Notes: generated by a model not told the origin, from the sequence alone. A DNA stretch of 64,000 nt from Clostridiales bacterium Firm_16 (GCA_001604185.1 LVAV01000013.1:62001-126000), one strand, 5' to 3'; numbered from the stretch's first letter, positions 36,453-45,997 are shown. A program made the numbers and translations.

Positions 36453-36608
36453 TCAATCTACAACATTATTCAGACGCTCGTTGAAGCTTCTGAACTGATC
36501 GCCTGTAAACTGGCTGTTAGCAAGCTGAATCTCCAGTTCGATCTTCTTCAGTTCATTGGCATTCTTCAAAGCTTGTAAGATGTCTACCAAAATCTTCTCC
36601 TGATCCAT
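36453..36608 (-). CDS. 51-aa small protein of unknown function
   Basis: ATG at 36608: MDQEKILVDILQALKNANELKKIELEIQLANSQFTGDQFRSFNERLNNVVD*; upstream minus-strand GGAAAGGAAG; terminator immediately downstream. Below the ORF-track length cutoff. Confidence 0.6.
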   Translation of the reverse strand: MDQEKILVDILQALKNANELKKIELEIQLANSQFTGDQFRSFNERLNNVVD

Positions 36609-36800
36609 GTCCTTCTTCCTTTCCTATTTCCCATGTATACATGTAAAAATATGTTTATTTCCTACCTATTATACCACGGTTCATCTGTGATAAACACTTG
36701 CTTGAAGTCAGGGTGACATATCCGTCACTCAAAAAAAGATTAGTTTCCCTATAATACAGGCTGAAGAATTGAGTTTTACATGACAATCAGGAGAAGGACA

Positions 36801-39281
36801 ATGAAGAAAGTAATTCGCAATATTTGTGCATTCGCACTTGCTACAGGTATGCTTCTGCCGGTATCGGCCTGTAGTTCCAAGAACAAGACCGGTGATTCTG
36901 CCACCAAGCAAGAAAGCGAAGTCGAGAGCACTTCCGACAATGAAGACCCCACAGAAGGTACCGTAAAGAAAAACGGTGAAGTTAAGAATCTAAGCAAAAA
37001 TCCATCAAGGATCGTCAAAGAAACTGACCCATACTTCAACGCCAAAGTCGTAGAGATCAAGCCGCATACTCCGGATGGAAAAGAAATCGAGTCTGCGGAA
37101 TTCTGGGACACATGTGTAGTCGGTGATCGTGTTCTGGCAAATATACATTATCAGTTGAAAAAGTCAGCCGCGACCCAGGATGAACTGGATAACCTGGATA
37201 TGTCGGATAATTCACAGTGGGACAGATATCAGGATATCTGGGACGAGCATTCGTATAACAGCCTGCAGCTTTTCGATCTGGACGGCAACAACCTGGCAAC
37301 CATCCCCATGGAAGCAGACTTTAATCTCAATCAGGCCTTCCCCATCGGCAACGACGAGATCCTGGTCGTCACCCAGAAGATGGACTGGAACGACTGTTCC
37401 TCCGTACCCAAGCTGTTTGTCATTTCTACCGCCGGAAAAAAGCTTCGCGACATCAATCTTGATATTCAAGAAACTCTATACTACATGAAAGCCTATCAGG
37501 CCGACAACGGTAATCTGATCATTGCCGGACAGGACCGGTTCTATCTTCTCGACCCACAAGGAAAACTCATCAAGAAAGTCGAGGAAAAGAACCTGAACAG
37601 CTCCATGTACTATTCTGAAGGCAAGCTGTATGCGACGATCAATAAAAACGATCAGACCGATCTATGTTCTTTTCAAGAAGTAGATACTAAAGAAGGGAAA
37701 CTGGTCGGTGACTTGATCAGTATAAGCCAGAAAGATTATATTGCCATGAATGACAACATGGACTGCCTGATCTTCGGCAACAACGGTGTCGAGCAATACA
37801 GCGTCACCAAGGCCTCCAAGAATATGCTGGCTTCCTTGGGAAGCGCAGATATAAACTTCTCCAATGTAGTCGGCGGAAAGATCTTCTCCGAAGACCGGAT
37901 GGTCCTCATCACGAAGGATACCGATGAACAATTAATCCGTGAAGATATTTACTGTGCGAAAGATGGCATCGATAAAGTGTCGATCGTAAAGCTTGATCGT
38001 GCTGCAACGAATCCCTATGCCGGCAAAGAGATATTGAAACTCGGAATATGCGATTCTTCCAGTGATCTGTGTTACGACGAGATCGTCGCATACAATACCG
38101 ATCCGAAAAGTCATGCCCGTATCGAAGTGATCAACTATCCTCTTCGTTTACTGATCGGATATGAAATTTCCGATCAAGTCTATTTCCGAGGTGAAGCCGG
38201 CAAGCTGTTGACGCAGGATATGTATAGTGGTGAAGGTCCGGATATTGTCATCGGATTTTCAGATCTTGCCCAACTCAACAACGGGAATTATATGCTGGAC
38301 ATGAAGCAGTATCTGGAATCAGACTCCACCCTGAACAACGATGACTACTTTATGAATCTCTTCCAGTCTTTCGAAAAAGATGGGAAACTCTTCACCATTC
38401 CGATCACCTACGCTCTTTACGGTTCGGCAGTGAACAGTTTCTACGAAGGCGCCAAGGAGCAATGGACATTCGAGGACCTCAAAACAATGGACGCCAAACT
38501 TATGGGCAACATGAAATCCATGCCGAAGATCTCCTGCAATGAAATCTTGACGTATTGGCTGTATTCCGCAGGTGCAGACTTCATCGATTACGATAACAAG
38601 ACCGTCAACTTCGAATCAGACGAATTCAAAGCTTTTCTCGAAGTCATAAAAACACATGGCGACAACGATCGCAATGCCAAAACTGACGGACTTCAGAGGA
38701 GTCTTATACATATGGGGTATGTTGACGGCAATTATGCATCCTGTAATGTCATCCTGGATGAGCTGCAGGATTATTGTCAGATGATTGAACCGAAGAAGGG
38801 GGGCAAAACTCTGTTCACCGGTTATCCGTCTGAAAAGGGGACAAGCATGTGCGCCAAGGGTGTTCTTGCCATGTCCATCGCAGCAACAGCATCCAACCCG
38901 GAGCTGGCCTGGGAATTCATTCGGTCCTTTCTCAACGAGGATGTTCAGCAGGAACTAAGTTTCACCTCCTACTCTTTCCCGGTCAACAAGAAGGCTTTCT
39001 ACACAAACTGCCAGAAAGAGCTCGAGCTCAGTGAAACCGAGCATAAGAAGTACGAGCACAATCCGTCATCCTTCGACAGTGAACCACGCCTGACCACCCA
39101 GCAGGATATCGATGGTCTTGCAGCTGTTGTTTCGACAGTAGAAAGATCCGCAAGCATCGACAGTGATATCCTGGACGTCTTAGTAAAAGAAGCAGACGCC
39201 TATTTGTATGGTTACACCGCCATCGATAAAGTCTGCGGCATCATCCAGTTAAAAGCTACCGACGTGATCAAAAACAGATAA
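36801..39281 (+). CDS. Extracellular solute-binding lipoprotein (family 1-like) with long N-terminal region
   Basis: Lipobox 'LLPVSAC'; C-terminal half 'GPDIVIGFSDLAQLNNGNYMLDMKQYLES', 'PITYALYGSAVNSF', 'CAKGVLAMSIAATASNPELAWEFIRSFL'. Confidence 0.8.
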   Translation: MKKVIRNICAFALATGMLLPVSACSSKNKTGDSATKQESEVESTSDNEDPTEGTVKKNGEVKNLSKNPSRIVKETDPYFNAKVVEIKPHTPDGKEIESAEFWDTCVVGDRVLANIHYQLKKSAATQDELDNLDMSDNSQWDRYQDIWDEHSYNSLQLFDLDGNNLATIPMEADFNLNQAFPIGNDEILVVTQKMDWNDCSSVPKLFVISTAGKKLRDINLDIQETLYYMKAYQADNGNLIIAGQDRFYLLDPQGKLIKKVEEKNLNSSMYYSEGKLYATINKNDQTDLCSFQEVDTKEGKLVGDLISISQKDYIAMNDNMDCLIFGNNGVEQYSVTKASKNMLASLGSADINFSNVVGGKIFSEDRMVLITKDTDEQLIREDIYCAKDGIDKVSIVKLDRAATNPYAGKEILKLGICDSSSDLCYDEIVAYNTDPKSHARIEVINYPLRLLIGYEISDQVYFRGEAGKLLTQDMYSGEGPDIVIGFSDLAQLNNGNYMLDMKQYLESDSTLNNDDYFMNLFQSFEKDGKLFTIPITYALYGSAVNSFYEGAKEQWTFEDLKTMDAKLMGNMKSMPKISCNEILTYWLYSAGADFIDYDNKTVNFESDEFKAFLEVIKTHGDNDRNAKTDGLQRSLIHMGYVDGNYASCNVILDELQDYCQMIEPKKGGKTLFTGYPSEKGTSMCAKGVLAMSIAATASNPELAWEFIRSFLNEDVQQELSFTSYSFPVNKKAFYTNCQKELELSETEHKKYEHNPSSFDSEPRLTTQQDIDGLAAVVSTVERSASIDSDILDVLVKEADAYLYGYTAIDKVCGIIQLKATDVIKNR

Positions 39282-39318
39282 ACGAATGCAACCCTCCTTC
39301 GTGATATACTCATAGTGT

Positions 39319-39517
39319 ATGAAAGTGCTAAAGGGTTGTAAGAAAGTAATCTATAAACTGTGTGGGAAAGCTCGGTCGTCGTGATGATGCTGCAAAAGCA
39401 CTGGAGAATCTGGTCTCCGAAGGTCGTTCCGATTATGTCACGGATATGTATCTGAATTATATCCGCTCACTATCGCCTGACGATAAGGGCAACATATTCC
39501 GCTTTGTCAGAAAGTGA
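39319..39517 (+). pseudogene. Possible frameshifted remnant of a small gene
   Basis: MKVLKGCKKVIYKLCGK in one frame, then GKLGRRDDAAKALENLVSEGRSDYVTDMYLNYIRSLSPDDKGNIFRFVRK* in the next; removing one G near 39370 joins them. Confidence 0.35.
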
Positions 39518-39577
39518 GGACGATCCGTTCTCGATTTCGTTAGTTTCCTTTCCGATTGCTAGATTCTTTCTCGGTCG

Positions 39578-40387
39578 CTACTCGGATTCCAGTCCGAACA
39601 TCTTCGCGGCATTATCCCAGAAGATTTTGCGATACTCGTCCTCCGTCAGTCCCATTTTCAGAAGACAATCGATGTCCAGTTGTGGTTTCCACATGGGATA
39701 ATCCGCGCCGAACATCACCCTGTCTACACCCCATTTTTTGATCAATTCTCTTCCTTTTTCAACACCTAAAGCATAGAAGGTGGAAGAAGTATCCACGACG
39801 ATGTTATCAAAGTGGGAAAGCATCCTGACTGCATCATCCCACACACTCCAGCCACCGAAGTGCGCACCGATGAACTTCAGTTTTGGAAATGTACGCAACA
39901 CATTTGCGATCCGATTCGGATTGGAATAATCGAAGCGCTTGTCTCCGGTATGCACCAGCACCGGAAGATCCGCCTCCACACAGAGTGCATAAATGCGCAT
40001 GGCTTTGACGGAGTCAGCCTCGAAGCGCTGGAAATCGGGATGAAGCTTCACACCTTTCAGTCCCAAAGACACCAGTTCACTAATGTCCTGGTCCGGATGT
40101 TCCGAATCCGGGTGAAGCGTTCCCAGCCCCGTGAAAGCACCTCTTGAGAGCTCCACTTCTTTTGCAATAAAGTGGTTAATACTGGATATCTGATGTGGTG
40201 TGGTTGCTACCGAGTGGACTACATAGTGGGAGATTCCTGCTTGACGGCCAACGCAGAGAAGCGTTCCCGTAGTGCCGTCATAAGGATCGAAGGGAAGGTT
40301 CTCATAGAACTGATTTATGCCCTCCACAGCCTTTTGTGCTATTGATTCCGGGTATATATGGCAGTGTGCATCGAATATCCTGTACAT
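39578..40387 (-). CDS. Amidohydrolase (TIM-barrel metal-dependent hydrolase)
   Basis: 'FDAHCHIYP', 'GLKGVKLHPDFQRF', 'LPVLVHTGDKRF', 'FIGAHFGGW', 'VMFGADYPMW'. Confidence 0.9.
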   Translation of the reverse strand: MYRIFDAHCHIYPESIAQKAVEGINQFYENLPFDPYDGTTGTLLCVGRQAGISHYVVHSVATTPHQISSINHFIAKEVELSRGAFTGLGTLHPDSEHPDQDISELVSLGLKGVKLHPDFQRFEADSVKAMRIYALCVEADLPVLVHTGDKRFDYSNPNRIANVLRTFPKLKFIGAHFGGWSVWDDAVRMLSHFDNIVVDTSSTFYALGVEKGRELIKKWGVDRVMFGADYPMWKPQLDIDCLLKMGLTEDEYRKIFWDNAAKMFGLESE

Positions 40388-40477
40388 GACTTATAGATCC
40401 TCACGAAATCTTCTAGATAGTAATACCATCTGCGTAGTATACCAAACATTTTCGATGAATTGAACATTCCCAATGCA

Positions 40478-41227
40478 CTACGGGTGATATTCTTCCAGTA
40501 TCTCCAGAATGTCTTTCTCATATACATTCCCGTTCAGTACATCTCCGTTTTCAGCAAATGAGATCGAACGGATGTCCTCCGGATCATCCTCATACGGATC
40601 CTCGACGCTTTCGTCCAAGTATTCCTTCAGGTACTTCAGGGCATTGCCACTTGGAAAGATCACATTTCCCTTTCCAATCGGAATCGCAAGATCAGCAAAT
40701 CCCGCGAGGATCTCTCTTGTCTTCACATTGTACGGATTGTTATCTTCCCGGCTCACAAGCCATGCGGGAGAAAACTCGGCCGGAATCCCTGATTCAACCA
40801 CGCACTCTGCGAAAAACCTGACAGGTTCCAGCGGAATGGTTTCCTGATGGAAAGCATCGACCGACAGAAGGATCTCATTGACCCCGCTTGCGGCAAGATC
40901 TCGAACGACTTTCCGAATCTTTTCCTTGTCCTTCGAGAAGAATCCGTTGGTGATCAGCTGCCGCTCCTCAATTCCCATCTCCTTCGCCATCAGATGGATC
41001 GCGCACACCACCTCCGGATACAAAAGCGGCTCTCCGCCGAAAGTCATGAGCGAGCGGATCTTGAAATGTTCGCAGATCGTACGGACCGACCGGACGGCCA
41101 CATCCCGATCGATGTGTCCCTTGCAGTTGATGTGATCACCCTCCGAGCAGTGTTTGCAGCGCCCAGTGCAGGCCATGGTGACGATGAATTCGATTCGATC
41201 TGTGTTTCTGAAGTATTCGTGTGACAT
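40478..41227 (-). CDS. Radical SAM domain protein
   Basis: 'IVTMACTGRCKHCSEG' (CxxxCxxC), 'LMTFGGEPLLYPEVV'; strong RBS GGAGG before ATG at 41227. Confidence 0.88.
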   Translation of the reverse strand: MSHEYFRNTDRIEFIVTMACTGRCKHCSEGDHINCKGHIDRDVAVRSVRTICEHFKIRSLMTFGGEPLLYPEVVCAIHLMAKEMGIEERQLITNGFFSKDKEKIRKVVRDLAASGVNEILLSVDAFHQETIPLEPVRFFAECVVESGIPAEFSPAWLVSREDNNPYNVKTREILAGFADLAIPIGKGNVIFPSGNALKYLKEYLDESVEDPYEDDPEDIRSISFAENGDVLNGNVYEKDILEILEEYHP

Positions 41228-41254
41228 AAAAATAGAACCTCCTTTCACGAACAC

Positions 41255-41284
41255 AAAAAACTAAACCCCGGCTTTGCCACGGTT
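41255..41284 (-). terminator. Rho-independent terminator-like hairpin in the radical SAM gene leader
   Basis: Minus strand AACCGTGGC-AAA-GCCGGGGTT-TAG-TTTTTT, lying between a TATAAT (41397-41392) and the RBS. Confidence 0.6.
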
Positions 41285-41512
41285 CGATTTGTCATTCATG
41301 ATGAGATTCTAAGGTTCTTATCATTATTAACCCCGCCATACGGCGTCATGGAAGCAGGACGCGAATAACTAATTACCCTGCTACAATTGTTATTATATCC
41401 TCGCAGATCCTCATAATGCAAGCCTTGCTTTTATACTGCTCGTTGAAATGTAAGAAGAAAGCATATGTTAGAATAATGACGGAAACCATGACGCCTGATC
41501 GGAGGACTGAAC

Positions 41513-41926
41513 ATGACTATTGAAAACGTAGTACAGGTAGATGAAAAGATCGGAAAGATCCTCGACCTCGAGTTCGAGAATTACGCAGCGAAAAACAACA
41601 TTGATTGTAATTACGAACAATTCGCTTTTCTTGCGAAGGAAGGTGAAGAAGTTCTGGGTGTGATCACCGGAAATGCCTACTACAAAGAGGTTCATGTCCA
41701 GGACCTGATCATCGTCGAGAAATACAGAAAGCAGCATATCGGAATGAAACTTCTTGCGAAGGCAGAAGAATATGCCCGGGAGAAAGGCGTTGTGAATATC
41801 AACCTCTCCACCTATGCTTTTCAAGCACCGGAATTCTATAAGAAATACGGGTTTCAGGTCGAGTTCATAAGAGAGAATAAGGAGGAGCCGAAACTCAACA
41901 AGCTCTTTCTGGTGAAGTACTTGTGA
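41513..41926 (+). CDS. GNAT family N-acetyltransferase
   Basis: 'VQDLIIVEKYRKQHIGMKLLAKAEEYAREKGVVNINLSTYAFQAPEFYKKYGF'. Confidence 0.9.
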   Translation: MTIENVVQVDEKIGKILDLEFENYAAKNNIDCNYEQFAFLAKEGEEVLGVITGNAYYKEVHVQDLIIVEKYRKQHIGMKLLAKAEEYAREKGVVNINLSTYAFQAPEFYKKYGFQVEFIRENKEEPKLNKLFLVKYL

Positions 41927-41975
41927 ACTGCCATAAAAGGATACAACCATCTTTGACGGTAATGCTGGTTAGAAA

Positions 41976-42539
41976 CTACACCTTATCCATCTGATCCAAA
42001 GCAATCTCACTCTTATTCAAGAGCGTGAAGTTCTCTGTCTCGTATTCGCAGCGGATGAAGATATATTTTCCGTCTTTATAGTCGTATGTCTGTACATCAA
42101 CTGTAAGCGTCTTCCCGTCTTCCGAATACGTCGGGAATACATCTGAAGCATAGTATCCTCTTGGCAAAGTCACTTTCTTCTTCACTTCAAAATCCGGAAC
42201 CGACAAAACATGGAAATGTGTTCCCTGTTCCAGCACAACAATCTCCGATTCATCCGGACTCACATCACCCGTCAGCAAATGATGGAAGCCCATCCGCGGC
42301 GGGAGTTTCTCTTTCGTTTTCTTATCGATGGCAATAACACGCCCTGTTTTTACACCCAATACATAGTGATCCGTGACGATAACACAGAAAGCTTCCCCTT
42401 CAGGATCGATCACACGCTTCCACTTACCTTTCGGAAGCTCATGCTCTTTGAGTGCCCAATCCGCCTCACGAGATTTTTTGAACAAACCATACATGCCGAC
42501 CAGCATCTCTTCACCGTTAAAATCGCCGATTTGTTTCAT
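41976..42539 (-). CDS. Hypothetical protein, beta-propeller-like repeats
   Basis: 187-aa ORF with plausible coding composition and beta-strand-like repeats. Confidence 0.6.
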   Translation of the reverse strand: MKQIGDFNGEEMLVGMYGLFKKSREADWALKEHELPKGKWKRVIDPEGEAFCVIVTDHYVLGVKTGRVIAIDKKTKEKLPPRMGFHHLLTGDVSPDESEIVVLEQGTHFHVLSVPDFEVKKKVTLPRGYYASDVFPTYSEDGKTLTVDVQTYDYKDGKYIFIRCEYETENFTLLNKSEIALDQMDKV

Positions 42540-42706
42540 AGGAACTCCTACCTTTCTTCGAGGAATTGAAGCAGTGCTACATAATCACTTTCGTAATCTG
42601 CCTCGGTCAATACCATTCTCTTATGTGTTTTTGCGCGTTCATTATATAACTACAGCTGTCTCTCTTCAAACAGAGCGATGATTCATATTGGCCTAACAAA
42701 GTAAAA

Positions 42707-42730
42707 AAGCTGCCTCATACGAGACAGCTT
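42707..42730 (-). terminator. Rho-independent terminator of the AraC/GyrI-like gene
   Basis: Minus strand AAGCTGTCTCGTATGAGGCAGCTT followed by a T run. Confidence 0.8.
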
Positions 42731-42737
42731 CCGCAAT

Positions 42738-43610
42738 TCAGATCTCTTTAACAGGGACAAGTTCGATATATCCCCTCTCACCTCTTGGCTCCAACTGAAC
42801 ACGCGGATTGGATTCATCCCACTTATATCCGATGAACTCCGGGTTATACTTCTTCTCCGCTTCCCATATCTCGGTGATAGCGGATTCGTAATTCTCCTCA
42901 GCGAAAGGCTCGCCTCTGAACAACAGATACTTGGCTGCGGGAAGATCGATCACTTCAAATCCGTCAGGAATCTTTCCTGAGTAATCCTCTTCAACCTCTA
43001 CTCCCTGAACATATTCATTGGTCACCGGCTTTCTAAGCTCCTTCGGGAGCCAGAGGCAAACAGGCTCACCGCTGATAGACTTAATGCTTGTAAGAAGTCC
43101 CCATACGTCGCATCCGACTTCCTGACAGTAGCTCCAATAGTCTGTTGCTTTAACGCCTCTCTTGATAATCACTTTACGTGCAGGCTTCTCAATGACCTGG
43201 ATATAAACATTCCTGATCTCACTCATATTGCTCATGTTCCTTTCTTTGTCGATTATCAGTGTAGGAGTAAAGAGCCATACGGGAACCGGGCTTGTGGAGT
43301 ATTCTTTGGGGTTGCAGCCGAACTCACGTCTGAATGCGCGCTGATAACCGTCAACACTTCCGAATCCCATATCCATTGCCACATCAATGATCTGACAATC
43401 TTCATCACGTAATCTCAAAGCTGATTTTGACAGCTTAAGGCGCCTGATATAAACTGCCGGAGACATTCCAAGATACTTGATAAAGAGCTTTCTGGCATAC
43501 CACGGAGAGAAAGAAGACTGTTTTGCAAGATCACCGATATCGATATCTTCGGTGATATGTTCACTTATGAAATCCTGCATCCTGCGTACTGCTTTTCTCT
43601 GTTCTTCCAT
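42738..43610 (-). CDS. AraC family regulator with GyrI-like effector domain
   Basis: 'FISEHITEDIDIGDLAKQSSFSPWYARKLFIKYLGMSPAVYIRRLKLSKSALRL...FGSVDGYQRAFRREFGCNPKEY' plus a GyrI-like C-terminus. Confidence 0.9.
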   Translation of the reverse strand: MEEQRKAVRRMQDFISEHITEDIDIGDLAKQSSFSPWYARKLFIKYLGMSPAVYIRRLKLSKSALRLRDEDCQIIDVAMDMGFGSVDGYQRAFRREFGCNPKEYSTSPVPVWLFTPTLIIDKERNMSNMSEIRNVYIQVIEKPARKVIIKRGVKATDYWSYCQEVGCDVWGLLTSIKSISGEPVCLWLPKELRKPVTNEYVQGVEVEEDYSGKIPDGFEVIDLPAAKYLLFRGEPFAEENYESAITEIWEAEKKYNPEFIGYKWDESNPRVQLEPRGERGYIELVPVKEI

Positions 43611-43738
43611 TCGCCTGACTCCTTTGAGCTAATAGTATCTCAGAAGGGAAATATATTTCCCGACTTTTTTTGCTCAGTTCAAATCTGACAACTGCGTATT
43701 CACTCATAATTCATTCTACCTCTTTCCTGACAAAAAAG

Positions 43739-43777
43739 ATCCTGACCATGCATCGCAATAGCAATACATATCAGGAT
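43739..43777 (-). terminator. Probable terminator
   Basis: Minus strand ATCCTGA...TCAGGAT followed by CTTTTTTG. Confidence 0.5.
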
Positions 43778-43833
43778 TCTACTTAACACTTCTGTGTTCC
43801 AATTCTCCGTAGGATTTAATATCTACTCTATCC

Positions 43834-44430
43834 TTATCTTAGTCCTTTCGCCAAATCATATGCCCTTTGCGAAAATGTTTCGGTTCTTTCTTCTCTATTT
43901 ATAGAATTACCATAGCCTCTGGTCATTTCGTCAAAAGCATATACTTCGCATTTCTTTGCCCTGTTATGAATTCGGTCACCAACCATAACAGTCTTCATAG
44001 CTTCAAGTTGCTGCAACCTGATATCATCCTTTAATGAGCCTCCCATCGTAATAAGAAACATGGCTTTTTCCAAAGTTTTCATCGAAGGTTTATCTCCATA
44101 GGCAAAACCATATGTCCATACCCTCTGGAACCATCCCTCAAGCATAGCCGGAGAAGCCGTCCAAAAATCAGGATAAATAAATACAACAATGTCGGCCGAA
44201 TTAATCTTCGCCTGCTCATTAAGAATGTCTTTCTCTACAGGATCCTCTGATCGATAAAATCCTTCTCTCATGTATTCACTTTCTGACATGACCGGATTAA
44301 ATCCCTGTGCATACAAATCAGAGACCTCATAAGAGTGGCCTGCATCCTCGAGCCCTCGTATAAAGGATTCCTTTATCGCATGTGTAAAACTGTTTTTACT
44401 CGGATGACTATATACAACTAATACTTTCAT
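43834..44430 (-). CDS. NAD(P)H-dependent oxidoreductase (flavodoxin-like fold)
   Basis: 'MKVLVVYSHPSKNSFTHAIKESFIRGLEDAGHSYEVSDLYAQGFNPVMS', 'IYPDFWTASPAMLEGWFQRVW'. Confidence 0.9.
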   Translation of the reverse strand: MKVLVVYSHPSKNSFTHAIKESFIRGLEDAGHSYEVSDLYAQGFNPVMSESEYMREGFYRSEDPVEKDILNEQAKINSADIVVFIYPDFWTASPAMLEGWFQRVWTYGFAYGDKPSMKTLEKAMFLITMGGSLKDDIRLQQLEAMKTVMVGDRIHNRAKKCEVYAFDEMTRGYGNSINREERTETFSQRAYDLAKGLR

Positions 44431-44493
44431 AACGCCTCCATTATATCTTCTAGCCGTGTTTCTGGTACCATCTGTCAAACATCTTGCGATCAT

Positions 44494-44820
44494 CTACACC
44501 TTTACATGCAGGACGGTTCCTTTTGTAATCCTGTGTGCAGCACCATTTACAAGGACAAGGGCAACGGTAGTATCCGTCGCAGACTTTACTTTGGTCCTGA
44601 ATATATCCAGCTCACTAATTGATATCAGATCGTTTTCATCAGCACCTTCGATATAGACCTTATCCCCTTCCCTGACAGTTCCCTTGATCTGACCAACAAC
44701 CACCAGATCCTGCGGATCACATAATCTAAAGGTATCCTCAACTACATATGTGCCTCCGGACGGAACCTGAACAGAACCGTCATTCTCTTCATTTCCAAAC
44801 AGTTTTCCCAGCAAACCCAT
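44494..44820 (-). CDS. Small protein resembling translation-factor (EF-Tu) domain II
   Basis: 'FRLCDPQDLVVVGQIKGTVREGDKVYIEGAD...VALVLVNGAAHRITKGTVLHV' beta-barrel-like pattern. Confidence 0.6.
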   Translation of the reverse strand: MGLLGKLFGNEENDGSVQVPSGGTYVVEDTFRLCDPQDLVVVGQIKGTVREGDKVYIEGADENDLISISELDIFRTKVKSATDTTVALVLVNGAAHRITKGTVLHVKV

Positions 44821-44973
44821 TTTCCTTGCCCTCGATTCGATCAGTATATTTTTTCACTCTAAGGTTTCCCTCAGATTCAGATGAGATAATTATATCATCC
44901 CCAACAGGATAAGAACGGACGTTAATACAAAAAATACCGCCATGACCCGCTTTGTTCCGGTAGTAATCTCATC

Positions 44974-45918
44974 TTAAGCAGGCACGTTTTTGACAGCAGA
45001 TCCTTTCCCAATGCGGGAAATAATGAAGCAGCCTGTTAAGGCAACAGCTAAGACCACGGCCGTGACAGCACTCGCTTCTATGCCGTACTCTCCGCCGTTC
45101 AATACATTGCTTCCAACCGAACGCATGTCGAAAACAGCTGCTGTCATCTGATCATTGCCGCTTAAGTTGAGTCCTAAAATGTTAAACAGTATGAAGTTCC
45201 AAACCGAATGAAGACCGCAAGAAGCCCAAATGCTCTTAAAACGTAGGGTAAGGAATGAAAAGATTAAGGATATCAGGATAAGATCTGTAATTGCGAAAAT
45301 GATGATCTCTGCACCTGCTTCTGTCATATTGGAAAGATGGGGAATAGTGAACAAGGCAGTGCTTACGCCTACTGTAACAGGGACCGGCACCTTGTCTTTG
45401 AGGAGCTGAAGGACGATGCCTCTGCAAAGCACTTCCTCCATGACACCCTGGCAGATAAATCCGCCCAGCATGAGAACGATAAATCCGACATCAATGCTGC
45501 TGAATACGCCATTATAGGTCATTGCGCCTGCAAGCATGACTGAAGCAACTGATACTGTTACAAGAACAATGCCGGCTATTGCGCCTATAATGTATGTACC
45601 TGCTTTCTTGGTAAATCCCAGATTGGCCAGAGTCTTCTTCTGGAACAGTTTCCAGTAAAGGATCATTAATCCGGTCAAAAGGCCGTAACCGAAATACATT
45701 ATCAGCATCATAGTGTTGTTATCGAACATTTCTCCCTGCAAAGGATTCTTGCCGCATGCAAAAAGGGATCCTAAAACGACACCTTCACCTATTAATTCCG
45801 ATCCCAATTTCACAAACCAGAATATTATTGTTACCTTGATCACATAGAGGATGGCAGGCATCTCCGTCCTGTTGTTCAGTGGACTTATGTTCTTTATGAA
45901 TTGTTTTGCTTTGTTCAT
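44974..45918 (-). CDS. CPBP family intramembrane glutamic endopeptidase
   Basis: Multi-TM; 'GVMEEVLCRGIVLQLL' (EExxxR) and 'LHSVWNFILFNILG'. Confidence 0.88.
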   Translation of the reverse strand: MNKAKQFIKNISPLNNRTEMPAILYVIKVTIIFWFVKLGSELIGEGVVLGSLFACGKNPLQGEMFDNNTMMLIMYFGYGLLTGLMILYWKLFQKKTLANLGFTKKAGTYIIGAIAGIVLVTVSVASVMLAGAMTYNGVFSSIDVGFIVLMLGGFICQGVMEEVLCRGIVLQLLKDKVPVPVTVGVSTALFTIPHLSNMTEAGAEIIIFAITDLILISLIFSFLTLRFKSIWASCGLHSVWNFILFNILGLNLSGNDQMTAAVFDMRSVGSNVLNGGEYGIEASAVTAVVLAVALTGCFIISRIGKGSAVKNVPA

Positions 45919-45997
45919 TGTTTTCTCCTTTTGGGCGCATTAATACCACAGTCCGGACCTGCCGGGCTTATTTCTTGGTCGAAATTTTTAGATCAGA

